DNA of 6,238 nucleotides from Prevotellaceae bacterium. GTDB lineage: Bacteria; Bacteroidota; Bacteroidia; Bacteroidales; UBA932. This document shows, piece after piece, positions 1 through 6,082 of this stretch (its first letter is position 1; each line of letters opens with the position of its first letter). The notes under the pieces were generated by a model, which worked only from the letters and a program-made list of their open reading frames with translations, was not told the origin of the DNA and did not search any database. The position numbers were made by a program, and so were the translations under genes. Location of the stretch: NCBI GenBank assembly GCA_031273285.1, contig JAISSE010000270.1, positions 1 through 6,238 of the forward strand. The letters are read 5' to 3'.

Positions 1-221
1 TCATCCGTCGGCAGATATTTTTGACGTCCTCTTTCTATTTTACCGTCGGCATGTTCCTGCAACAACGGGATAAGGCAAAACAAATATTTATATTGGTCAT
101 AAGTTTTGTTAATGCTTAATTTCAATTCTTTTTCTGCTGCGGGTAAAGAACTTTTCTCTCCGACCACATATCCGTAAAGTTCCTTTAAAACTTTGATTCT
201 CAGCAATCTCCTACTAATCAT
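1..221 (-). CDS. nusB: NusB transcription antitermination factor, N-terminal part (runs off the left edge)
   Basis: The open frame starts at the ATG at 221 and stays open for 73 codons to the left edge. It reads MISRRLLRIKVLKELYGYVV at the start and ends RGRQKYLPTD. As I know the family, Bacteroidota NusB proteins begin with a basic M-I-x-R-x-L-x-R-I-K-V segment, continue with a helical region containing a Y-D-x-Y-x-Y stretch (here YDQYKYLFCLIPLL, residues about 41-54), and carry a YLPT motif near residue 70; this matches in order. NusB binds boxA RNA with NusE/S10 and supports antitermination of rRNA transcription in the cytoplasm. Bacteroidota versions are long (about 300 residues), so roughly three quarters of the gene lies outside the window. 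The start is supported by a -7 element at 240-247. An ATG at 229 gives only three codons before a stop that overlaps the nusB start. Confidence 0.8.
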   Translation of the reverse strand, partial: MISRRLLRIKVLKELYGYVVGEKSSLPAAEKELKLSINKTYDQYKYLFCLIPLLQEHADGKIERGRQKYLPTD

Positions 222-239
222 TCGTACATAATTATGCTG

Positions 240-266
240 CAAAGATAATTAAAAATAATTCGGCAA
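240..266 (-). promoter_or_regulatory. Candidate nusB promoter, Bacteroidota type
   Basis: On the minus strand, TATCTTTG at 247-240 fits the Bacteroidota -7 consensus TAnnTTTG exactly. A TTG at 266-264 may serve as the -33 element, but the 16-nt spacing is shorter than the usual 19 or so. Transcription would begin about 7 nt past the element, leaving a leader of only about 13 nt before the nusB ATG at 221. Confidence 0.6.
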
Positions 267-314
267 CAGCATTTTTTGTTTCGATGTCAATATCAGGCAT
301 AAATAATTGTTCCG

Positions 315-485
315 AAAGTTCCCGACGGAGGGGGGGTACGACAAAAATCCCATCGGCGCTCCCCCGCACTGCGCTTCGTCTTCGGCTTGCCTGTACGGGG
401 TTATCGAAAGGACAACTCCTGCGGAGCTGTGTATCCGTCGCCGCTCTGCTGCCGTGGAGACGTGGCGAGCCCAATGTCGTCAATT
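315..485. repeat. GC-rich non-coding island, probable degenerate intergenic repeat
   Basis: This stretch is sharply richer in G+C than the AT-rich DNA on both sides. It contains a G7 run at 330-336, a C-run at 361-365 that could pair with it, and small dyads such as CTCC-TGC-GGAG (416-426) and TCGCC/GGCGA (438-442 with 464-468). The best open frame through it (307-546, plus) reads as low-complexity Arg/Ser/Ala-rich peptide with no recognisable domain, and its stop falls in the loop of the hairpin at 537-554. It has no good promoter or ribosome binding site. I read it as a structured repeat or the decayed remains of an element rather than a gene. Identity is unknown. Confidence 0.45.
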
Positions 486-525
486 TAAGGGTTCGCTCAC
501 AAACAAACGATACATTAGCGGAAAA

Positions 526-562
526 ACAAACACATTCCGTCCCTGACGGGACGGTTGTTTGT
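526..562. repeat. Hairpin repeat, copy 1 (CCGTCCC-TGAC-GGGACGG)
   Basis: Bases 537-543 pair perfectly with 548-554 around a TGAC tetraloop, giving a 7-bp GC-rich stem. An outer 6-bp arm, ACAAAC (526-531) with GTTTGT (557-562), extends it across an asymmetric internal loop. The core CATTC-GTCCC-TGAC-GGGAC is repeated 52 nt downstream. Confidence 0.75.
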
Positions 563-584
563 GCCTGATACTGTTTTCTACCAA

Positions 585-1130
<546 letters not shown>

Positions 1131-1158
1131 ATAAATTACGAATTATAAATTATGAATT
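1131..1158. repeat. 14-bp tandem duplication next to the recX start
   Basis: ATAAATTACGAATT (1131-1144) is followed immediately by ATAAATTATGAATT (1145-1158), 13 of 14 bases identical. It touches the recX start codon, so it forms the recX leader. The core ATTACGAATTA appears once more at 1215-1225. A near-match to the -7 element (AATATTTG, minus strand, 1192-1185) lies upstream as a weak recX promoter candidate. Confidence 0.75.
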
Positions 1159-1204
1159 ACGAAAGTTCATGTGAATAATACGTGCAAATATTTTTGTATT
1201 TATA

Positions 1205-1269
1205 TAATTAAAAGATTACGAATTACAAATGCGGCAATGTACCGGTTCGTAATTCGCAACTTTTAATTA
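1205..1269. repeat. 65-bp imperfect palindrome between recX and the sugar isomerase gene
   Basis: TAATTAAAAG (1205-1214) is perfectly complementary to CTTTTAATTA (1260-1269). After a 4/3-nt internal loop, CGAATTAC (1219-1226) pairs with GTAATTCG (1249-1256), leaving a 22-nt loop with an ACCGGT core. It starts 10 nt past the stop codon of the gene at 1280-2179. With no clean T-run, it is a weak intrinsic terminator at best; it could be a MITE-like repeat or an mRNA 3'-end hairpin. Confidence 0.7.
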
Positions 1270-1279
1270 GCACATCTGA

Positions 1280-2179
1280 TTATGCTTTCTTCCACTGTTC
1301 TCTCAAAAGTTTTACGGCGGCAGGTACCGTTTCTTCACGATTGCCCTGACTTCCGCATTCGAACGAGACATAGCCCTGATATCCGATTTCTTTCAGTCCC
1401 TTGAATCCGTCGACATAATTATCCGCCTCGCCGTCTTCGCCCGGCATGGAACGGCGTTTGCGGCTGGCTATGTGCACATGACTGAGGTATTTACCTGCCG
1501 AAATGAACGCTCCTCTGTCGGAGGTTTCTTCGTGTGTCATATGCCAGAAATCGCCCAGACAGGTTAATCCCGTGGAGTTTACTTCCCTGCACATCGCGGC
1601 GGCATCGGCAAGCAGACGCAAAAACCATGCTTCGCCCCGGTTCAGCGGTTCGAGAATGAGTGAAGTATTGCGCTTTTGTGCAAAATCAGCCAACTCTGTG
1701 AGTTGTTCGAGCAACACTTCGCGTGCTTTCGGCATTTGCAGGGACGGCTGCTGTCCGTTGAAACCCGGCACAAGTATCATCCCCACAGAGCCTAACTCGC
1801 TTCCGGCAGCCAGAATTTCCTTGGACGACTCCATGCACTGTTTGCGTTTTTCGGGGTCTTCGGCAATCAGCCAGCCCGAAAAACCCGCACAGATGGCGCT
1901 TACCTTGATATTCCGCCCGTTCAGTGCCTGCCGTATTTCGTTTACACGATTTGCCAGACCTCCTCCTCCGGGTTCAAAACCGACGACGCCCAGTTTTTCC
2001 ATGTAATCGAGTTTCTCGGTTAAGGATTTTCCGGGTGCAATACCTTCCTGAAAGGACAGGTTCAGAGATGCTTTACCTTTCTGAGGCGCGGCAGACAGCA
2101 TTGAGGGCAGCGAAACGCCGGCGGAAGCCAGCGCTCCTGCCGCTACAATTTTTTTGATAAAATTACGACGATTGTCCAT
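1280..2179 (-). CDS. Tat-exported sugar isomerase/epimerase-like TIM-barrel protein (xylose isomerase-like, AP endonuclease 2 superfamily)
   Basis: The 299-residue product opens with a twin-arginine signal, NRRNFIKK (3-10), followed by a short Ala/Gly-rich hydrophobic stretch ending near SAAPQ (29-33), so export to the periplasm is likely. The rest is a xylose-isomerase-like TIM barrel. The four expected metal ligands are visible: Glu177 (ILEPLNR), Asp210 (LGDFWHM), His236 (HVHIASR) and Glu274 (SFECG). The spacings 33 and 26 between the first three equal those I recall for D-tagatose 3-epimerase (Glu152, Asp185, His211), so an active metal-dependent enoliser is plausible. The substrate cannot be read from sequence. 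The gene lies 33 bp after the Gfo/Idh/MocA gene and is probably the last of a leuB-led operon. Exported pairs of these two families are known in Bacteroidota 3-keto-glycoside pathways, where the barrel protein can be an isomerase or a lyase. Confidence 0.85.
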   Translation of the reverse strand: MDNRRNFIKKIVAAGALASAGVSLPSMLSAAPQKGKASLNLSFQEGIAPGKSLTEKLDYMEKLGVVGFEPGGGGLANRVNEIRQALNGRNIKVSAICAGFSGWLIAEDPEKRKQCMESSKEILAAGSELGSVGMILVPGFNGQQPSLQMPKAREVLLEQLTELADFAQKRNTSLILEPLNRGEAWFLRLLADAAAMCREVNSTGLTCLGDFWHMTHEETSDRGAFISAGKYLSHVHIASRKRRSMPGEDGEADNYVDGFKGLKEIGYQGYVSFECGSQGNREETVPAAVKLLREQWKKA

Positions 2180-2212
2180 AATAATTTTAATTGTCGAATA
2201 ATTACCTATTTA

Positions 2213-3589
2213 TCATTTTCCCGGAACAGGAACAACGAATTTGCTCATATCCTGTTTTTCCAGCTTCGGGTCCTGGGGAAGTAAATCCATATTTGTCTTT
2301 TTTATATCTTCCCAGGTAATACGCTGTCCGGTGTATGCCGATTCTCTTCCGAGTACTGCAAGCAGGGACGAATTAGCCGTACCTTCGGTTTCGTTGAAGG
2401 GCTTGTTTTCCCTGATAGCGGTAATCATGTCCACAAATTCGAGAACGTAAGGATTTCTTTGTTTAAATTCCTGTTTTTCCTTATCGTGGTCCCATTTCCA
2501 TATTGCGTTTCCGGCAAGGTCTTTAATTACTCCCCCTTTGTTTGCTTCATCGGACAACCAATAGCCATGCGTTCCGCGTACGTATTCGGATACGTTGCCC
2601 GCACAGCCGTCTATCTGGCGGCACATACTGTGCAGATGCACTCCGTTTTCGTATTCGTAATCAATGCTGAACATGTCGTACTGGTCGCCGGTTACACGAC
2701 GCTGACGCGCTCCGAAACCTGTTCCGGCGACGGGTTTCAGACCAGAAAACCAGTTGAAAACGTCGAGATTGTGTACATGCTGTTCAACGATATGGTCGCC
2801 CGAAAGCCAGCACCAGTTTACCCAGTCGCGAATCATCCATTCCATATCGCTCCATTCTTTCTGACGTTCGCGATACCAAAGCTGTCCTCCGTTCCAGTAC
2901 ACTGCTCCTCCGGTTATTTCGCCGATAGCGCCGTCGGAGATTTGCTTGTATGCTTCAACATACTGGCGTTCGTGACGGCGTTGCGTACCCGTACACACGC
3001 ATAATTTTTTTGTGTCGGCAATTTTCGAAACGGCAAGCAGTTTCAATGCTCCGGCAACGTCCACGCATATCGGCTTTTCCATGAAAATGTGTTTTCCCGC
3101 CTGAACCGCGGCTTCGAAATGCAGGGGGCGGAAAACGGGAGGAGTAATCAGCAAAACCACGTCCACCAGGTCGATAACTTTCTTGTAGGCGTCGAATCCC
3201 ACAAAACAGTTTTCTTCGGGAACGTCCTGTCCCGCGTGTTCCTTGACCTGTTGTTTTGCGCTGTCCAGCCTGTCGCGAAAGACATCGCCCAGGGCAACGA
3301 CTTTCACTCCGTCGGCGGCTCTGGTAAAACTGATAAGGTCGCCGGTTCCCTGTCCTCCGCAACCCACAAGTCCTACTTTAATTTCTTTGCCGTCAACGGC
3401 TTTGTCGGTCAAGGTGGGAATACGCCATGCCTTTAACCTTTCGATGGGGGGATGTTTTTGAGGTTTAGCCTCTTCACCCGCCTTGCAGGATGATGACAAT
3501 ACCGAACCTCCGGCAACTAACGCTCCGGCTCCGGCAACTGTGGCAGTCGATAAAAACTGTCTTCTGCTTAATGATGTTTTATGTTTCAT
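2213..3589 (-). CDS. Tat-exported Gfo/Idh/MocA family oxidoreductase
   Basis: The 458-residue product starts with a twin-arginine signal, SRRQFLS (8-14), and a hydrophobic stretch ending VLSSSCKAGEE (30-40). Cys35 after SSS suggests a lipobox, so it may be a Tat-translocated lipoprotein rather than a free periplasmic enzyme. A Rossmann domain follows: KVGLVGCGGQGTGD (71-84) has the GxGxxG-type nucleotide loop, ALGD (99-102) ends the second strand, and EKPICVD (171-177) carries the family's EKP motif with Lys172. The substrate domain has GDHIVEQHVHNLDVFNW (264-280), with His and Asp residues at the usual catalytic site, and Trp/Tyr-rich strands. The family oxidises or reduces sugars and cyclitols with NAD(P), often a tightly held cofactor in exported forms. 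It starts 12 bp after leuB and precedes the isomerase-like gene by 33 bp, so co-expression is likely. The pair suggests oxidation of a sugar or glycoside, for example at C3, followed by isomerisation or elimination. Confidence 0.88.
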   Translation of the reverse strand: MKHKTSLSRRQFLSTATVAGAGALVAGGSVLSSSCKAGEEAKPQKHPPIERLKAWRIPTLTDKAVDGKEIKVGLVGCGGQGTGDLISFTRAADGVKVVALGDVFRDRLDSAKQQVKEHAGQDVPEENCFVGFDAYKKVIDLVDVVLLITPPVFRPLHFEAAVQAGKHIFMEKPICVDVAGALKLLAVSKIADTKKLCVCTGTQRRHERQYVEAYKQISDGAIGEITGGAVYWNGGQLWYRERQKEWSDMEWMIRDWVNWCWLSGDHIVEQHVHNLDVFNWFSGLKPVAGTGFGARQRRVTGDQYDMFSIDYEYENGVHLHSMCRQIDGCAGNVSEYVRGTHGYWLSDEANKGGVIKDLAGNAIWKWDHDKEKQEFKQRNPYVLEFVDMITAIRENKPFNETEGTANSSLLAVLGRESAYTGQRITWEDIKKTNMDLLPQDPKLEKQDMSKFVVPVPGK

Positions 3590-3601
3590 TGTTAAAAAAA
3601 A

Positions 3602-4681
3602 TTATAAAAGTTTATTAATATTTATTTGTTTACAAATCCATTCGCCTACTTCCGATGTTTTACGGGCTTTACCGTCGGCAGCAATATCTTCGGTTACTAT
3701 TCCGGCGTTCAGCGATTCGTTTACCGCCTGCCGGATATGTTCCGCTTCCTTTTTCAGTCCGAAAGCGTATTCGAACATGAGCGCCGCCGAAAGAATTGTA
3801 GCCAGCGGATTGGCAATATCCTTGCCCGCAGCCTGCGGATACGAACCGTGAATCGGCTCAAATACTGAAGTGTGGATGCCGATGGACGCCGAAGGCAGCA
3901 TACCCAGCGAACCTGTTATCACGGAAGCCTCGTCGGTCAGTATGTCCCCGAACATGTTTTCGGTAACGATAACATCGAAACGTTTGGGACACTGAATAAT
4001 CTGCATCGCGGCATTATCTACGAACATGTATTCGGTCTGCACGTCGGGATATTCTTTTTCGAGTTCCTGCGACACCTGTCTCCACAGGCGCGAGGTGGAC
4101 AAAACATTGGCTTTATCGACAATCGTCAGGCGCTTTTTCCGTTCCCGTGCATATTTATATGCCAGACGGACAATCCGTTCTATCTCATGTTTTGTATATA
4201 CGCAGGTGTCGTAGGCTGTGTCTCCGTCTTCGGATCTGCCCTGCGGACGTCCGAAATATATTCCTCCCGTCAGTTCTCTTATACAGACAAAATCGGCATC
4301 TTCGACCAAATCGCCGCGCAGGGGCGAACGGTGCAGCAGTTGCGGAAAAGTGGCAACCGGACGGATATTGGCATACAGACCCAGTTTTTGTCTCATGGCA
4401 AGAAGTCCCTGTTCGGGTCTTACCTTTGCGCTCGGGTCGTTATCGTATCGGGGAGAGCCGATTGCGCCGAAAAGCACGGCGTCGGAATTCATGCACAGCT
4501 CGTGAGTGGCGCCGGGATAGGCATTTCCGCAGGCATCGATGGCGGCGGCTCCAACCAAAGCCGAGTCATAATGCAAATCATGGTTATACAGGGAACAAAC
4601 TGTTTTAACAACGTTTAATGCCTGTGTTACAATCTCGGGACCTATTCCGTCGCCCGAAAGGACTGCTATATTAATTCTCAT
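3602..4681 (-). CDS. leuB: 3-isopropylmalate dehydrogenase
   Basis: LeuB oxidatively decarboxylates (2R,3S)-3-isopropylmalate to 2-oxoisocaproate with NAD+, the third step of leucine synthesis in the cytoplasm. The 359-residue length is normal. Motifs in order: GDGIGPE (10-16); [22 protein letters not shown] (88-109) with substrate arginines Arg97 and Arg107; [12 protein letters not shown] (135-146) with Arg135 and Tyr142; [13 protein letters not shown] (189-201) with Lys190; VDNAAMQ (221-227) with Asp222; [13 protein letters not shown] (241-253) with Asp246 and Asp250; and [18 protein letters not shown] (275-292). The catalytic set is complete, and the TGGIYFG and SGS-free signatures favour LeuB over tartrate or isocitrate dehydrogenases. 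One departure: the Asp that usually follows HGSAP and contacts the NAD ribose (Asp278 in Thermus numbering) is Gln283 here, perhaps a lineage trait. A weak AAGGG lies 4 nt before the ATG. leuA, leuC and leuD are not in the window. Confidence 0.93.
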   Translation of the reverse strand: MRINIAVLSGDGIGPEIVTQALNVVKTVCSLYNHDLHYDSALVGAAAIDACGNAYPGATHELCMNSDAVLFGAIGSPRYDNDPSAKVRPEQGLLAMRQKLGLYANIRPVATFPQLLHRSPLRGDLVEDADFVCIRELTGGIYFGRPQGRSEDGDTAYDTCVYTKHEIERIVRLAYKYARERKKRLTIVDKANVLSTSRLWRQVSQELEKEYPDVQTEYMFVDNAAMQIIQCPKRFDVIVTENMFGDILTDEASVITGSLGMLPSASIGIHTSVFEPIHGSYPQAAGKDIANPLATILSAALMFEYAFGLKKEAEHIRQAVNESLNAGIVTEDIAADGKARKTSEVGEWICKQININKLL

Positions 4682-4715
4682 GTAACCCTTAATTAATTAA
4701 ATTAATTCGCGGTCT

Positions 4716-4723
4716 CAAAATTA
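4716..4723 (-). promoter_or_regulatory. Candidate leuB (operon) -7 promoter element
   Basis: TAATTTTG on the minus strand (4723-4716) matches TAnnTTTG exactly and would start a leader of about 28 nt before the leuB ATG at 4681. Possible -33 TTG elements lie 15 nt (within CCATTGAAT) or 22 nt (TTTTTTG) upstream, both off the ideal spacing, so the promoter may be weak or regulated. Confidence 0.55.
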
Positions 4724-4745
4724 TATAAAATATTTATTCAATGGA

Positions 4746-4806
4746 CAAAAAACATGAAAAAAATTTTTTGTTCGACCATAAACGGCTTGTTATTAATGAA
4801 TAACAA
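4746..4806. promoter_or_regulatory. Dyad symmetries upstream of the leuB promoter, possible operator
   Basis: TTGTTATT (4787-4794) and AATAACAA (4799-4806) form a perfect 8-bp dyad around AATG, centred about 85-90 bp upstream of the predicted leuB transcription start. Closer in, CAAAAAA (4746-4752) pairs with TTTTTTG (4764-4770), overlapping an A7T6 tract (4757-4769) expected to be intrinsically bent. A regulator site or a hairpin in the cutC 3' region are both possible; no regulator is identified. Confidence 0.35.
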
Positions 4807-4807
4807 A

Positions 4808-4874
4808 TTGCATAATCCGTCGCAAAAAACGCAATAATACCGCTCGTATCCGCGTATTTGTTTGCATTATCCGT
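4808..4874. repeat. 13-bp direct repeat in the cutC-leuB gap
   Basis: TTGCATAATCCGT (4808-4820) and TTGCATTATCCGT (4862-4874) match at 12 of 13 positions, 54 bp apart. The second copy lies in the apical loop of the nested stem. Function unknown. Confidence 0.5.
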
Positions 4875-4905
4875 ACAATTTGCGCGGATTGTTGCTTCCG
4901 AGCGG
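4823..4905 (-). terminator. Candidate cutC terminator, nested GC-rich stem followed by a T6 run
   Basis: Reading leftward, CCGCTCG (4905-4899) and ATCCGCG (4889-4883) pair with CGCGGAT (4854-4848) and CGAGCGG (4846-4840), both 7-bp perfect arms, with a 9/1-nt internal loop and a 28-nt apical loop. A T6 run follows at 4828-4823, about 11 nt past the stem, farther than in a classical intrinsic terminator. It begins 14 nt after the cutC stop. Confidence 0.4.
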
Positions 4906-4919
4906 CGCCGTAATTTGTT

Positions 4920-5663
4920 TCACAGAGCGGACAACGATACGATTTTTCCGACTGTTCCGGCGTCGGTAACATCCGTTTCGTATTCGGGAATACCGGGTAA
5001 TCCGCCCATATTGATTTTTCGGTTTCGGTAAATCATTCCGCCGTCGACACGATGTTTTCCCGATATGTGCACTTCCGTTATCCCCGTATATGCGATTAAA
5101 TCCCTGACGTTTGCAGGATTTATCCCGCTGCCTGCCATTACGGATATTCTTCCGGCGGCGGCAAGTACCAGTTCTTTTATCAGCTCCCTGCCTTCCGCGG
5201 CTTTGTTTTTTCCTCCCGATGTCAAAATTCTTTCACAGCCTGTTTTTATGACTGTTTCCAGCGCCTTATGCGGATTTGCGGTCATATCGAAAGCTCTGTG
5301 GAATGTCATCCCCATACCCAGCTTTTTTGCCGCGGCGACCAGTTCCCCCGTCCGCTGTTCGTCGACGGAACCGTCCGGCAGCAGCAGTCCGGCAACAATT
5401 CCCGCCGCTCCGTATTTTTTCGCAATGGCAACATCTCTTTTCATGATTTCGAACTCAATGTCCGAATAAAGAAAATCGCCGCCTCGCGGACGAATCATTA
5501 CATAAACGGGGATTTTAACCGATTTGCTCGATATTTCTATCGTCGCAGCGCTTGGAGTCGTTCCTCCCTCAAACAGATTGTCGCACAGTTCAACTCTCGA
5601 CGCCCCACCCTTTTCGGCTTCAATAACGGACTGCACGGACCCTGCACAAACTTCTATTTTCAT
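4920..5663 (-). CDS. cutC: CutC family protein (PF03932-type TIM barrel)
   Basis: The 247-residue product carries the family's signatures in order: MKIEVCAGS at the N-terminus, GGASRVELCDNLFEGGTTPS (19-38), VMIRPRGGDFLYSDIEFE (55-72), GAAGIVAGLLLPDGSVD (85-101), TFHRAFDM (120-127), ILTSGGK (146-152) and MAGSGINPANV (176-186). CutC proteins are cytoplasmic TIM barrels named for copper tolerance; the bacterial role is poorly settled and binding of Cu(I) has been reported for the human protein. I chose the ATG at 5663, which gives the conserved MKIEVC start. The frame is open further upstream to 5804, but that 47-residue extension is unlike the family and begins upstream of the promoter at 5688-5718. 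The gene appears to be transcribed alone, with a terminator-like stem after its stop. Confidence 0.9.
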   Translation of the reverse strand: MKIEVCAGSVQSVIEAEKGGASRVELCDNLFEGGTTPSAATIEISSKSVKIPVYVMIRPRGGDFLYSDIEFEIMKRDVAIAKKYGAAGIVAGLLLPDGSVDEQRTGELVAAAKKLGMGMTFHRAFDMTANPHKALETVIKTGCERILTSGGKNKAAEGRELIKELVLAAAGRISVMAGSGINPANVRDLIAYTGITEVHISGKHRVDGGMIYRNRKINMGGLPGIPEYETDVTDAGTVGKIVSLSAL

Positions 5664-5687
5664 AATCCATAATATGATAATCGAATG

Positions 5688-5718
5688 CAAAATTACACGA
5701 AATAAACGATATTGCAAA
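5688..5718 (-). promoter_or_regulatory. cutC promoter, Bacteroidota -33/-7 type
   Basis: On the minus strand TTTG (5718-5715), a 19-nt spacer and TAATTTTG (5695-5688) fit the Bacteroidota consensus TTTG-N19-TAnnTTTG exactly. The predicted start near 5681 leaves a leader of about 18 nt to the ATG at 5663 and rules out the longer upstream start. Confidence 0.75.
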
Positions 5719-5744
5719 CAGGGTGCTTTTTCGAACTGTCGTAT

Positions 5745-5776
5745 GTGCAAAAAGTCCCGCAGGGGTAGTGCAAAAG
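5745..5776. repeat. Short direct repeat flanking a small dyad, possible IS left-end region
   Basis: GTGCAAAAAG (5745-5754) and GTGCAAAAG (5768-5776) flank CCC-GCA-GGG (5756-5764). It lies between the cutC promoter and the transposase-like ORF, where the left end of an insertion sequence would be expected. The right end is outside the window, so terminal inverted repeats cannot be confirmed. Confidence 0.25.
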
Positions 5777-5805
5777 ATTTATCAAAAATATACGGAAAAA
5801 ACAAT

Positions 5806-5813
5806 TACCTTTG
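5806..5813 (+). promoter_or_regulatory. -7 promoter element for the rightward coiled-coil ORF
   Basis: TACCTTTG fits TAnnTTTG exactly and would start a leader of about 23 nt before the ATG at 5843. No clear TTTG is present at the -33 position. Confidence 0.55.
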
Positions 5814-5842
5814 CGGCGGAAATAGATATAAACAAGAATATT

Positions 5843-6082
5843 ATGACACCTGTTCAAATTGAAAAGTTGCAAAAAGAGAAAGCAAAAGCCGGCGCCGCCC
5901 TGCAGCTGGAAAAGGCAAAGGTTCAAACACTCAAAGAAGAAAACAGACAGTTACACAAAAAGGTGGACTGCCTGGAGGAAAAAATATCCCGCGGCAAAGC
6001 CCGTAATGTACGGTTGCAGCAAAGTCTGGATGCGGAATTAAAAAAAACAGCCCGTTGGAATCGTTCCTCAGGAACGTATTGA
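5843..6082 (+). CDS. Coiled-coil N-terminal part of a transposase-like protein (frame ends just after an A8 run)
   Basis: From the ATG at 5843 the frame encodes 79 residues. Residues about 4-68 are Lys/Glu/Gln/Leu-rich with leucines at heptad-like spacing (LQKEKAKAGAALQLEKAKV, LKEENRQLHKKVDCLEEKI), clearly a coiled coil. The last eight or so residues (WNRSSGTY) look like out-of-frame readthrough: just before them lies an A8 run (6040-6047), and after it a different frame encodes a transposase-like sequence (entry 6042-6238). Removing one A joins the two as ...AELKKQPVGIVPQERIERHQ... I chose 5843 because the -7 element at 5806-5813 starts transcription downstream of the earlier in-frame ATG at 5723, which lies beside the cutC promoter. 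Alternatives: an intact gene using slippage, a frameshifted pseudogene, or a sequencing error in the homopolymer. Confidence 0.6.
   Translation: MTPVQIEKLQKEKAKAGAALQLEKAKVQTLKEENRQLHKKVDCLEEKISRGKARNVRLQQSLDAELKKTARWNRSSGTY
6040..6047 (+). other. A8 homopolymer at a frame junction, possible slippage site
   Basis: Eight consecutive A lie within codons TTA AAA AAA ACA of the coiled-coil frame. Loss of one A (seven in the mRNA), or a +1 shift, continues into the downstream open frame; a -1 shift meets a TAG at 6103-6105. The site is thus better suited to transcriptional slippage or a mutation than to the common -1 IS frameshift. Confidence 0.5.

Noticed and set aside
307..546. A 79-codon plus-strand ORF in the nusB-recX gap
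   Set aside because: It runs through the GC-rich repeat and stops in a hairpin loop; composition is not protein-like and there is no promoter or ribosome binding site.
1503..2006. A 167-codon plus-strand open frame
   Set aside because: It is antisense to the isomerase/epimerase gene and has no family resemblance or promoter.
2459..3004. A 181-codon plus-strand open frame
   Set aside because: It is antisense to the Gfo/Idh/MocA gene and is explained by the codon bias of the real gene.
3872..4618. A 248-codon plus-strand open frame
   Set aside because: It lies wholly antisense to leuB, whose motifs are complete; the antisense product is low-quality sequence with no recognisable domain.
3602..4681. 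Tartrate or isocitrate dehydrogenase instead of LeuB
   Set aside because: [32 protein letters not shown] and [20 protein letters not shown] are LeuB signatures and the length is right for LeuB.
5723..5842. N-terminal extension of the coiled-coil ORF to an ATG at 5723
   Set aside because: The -7 element at 5806-5813 places transcription start downstream of it, and the extension overlaps the cutC promoter neighbourhood and lacks the coiled-coil character.
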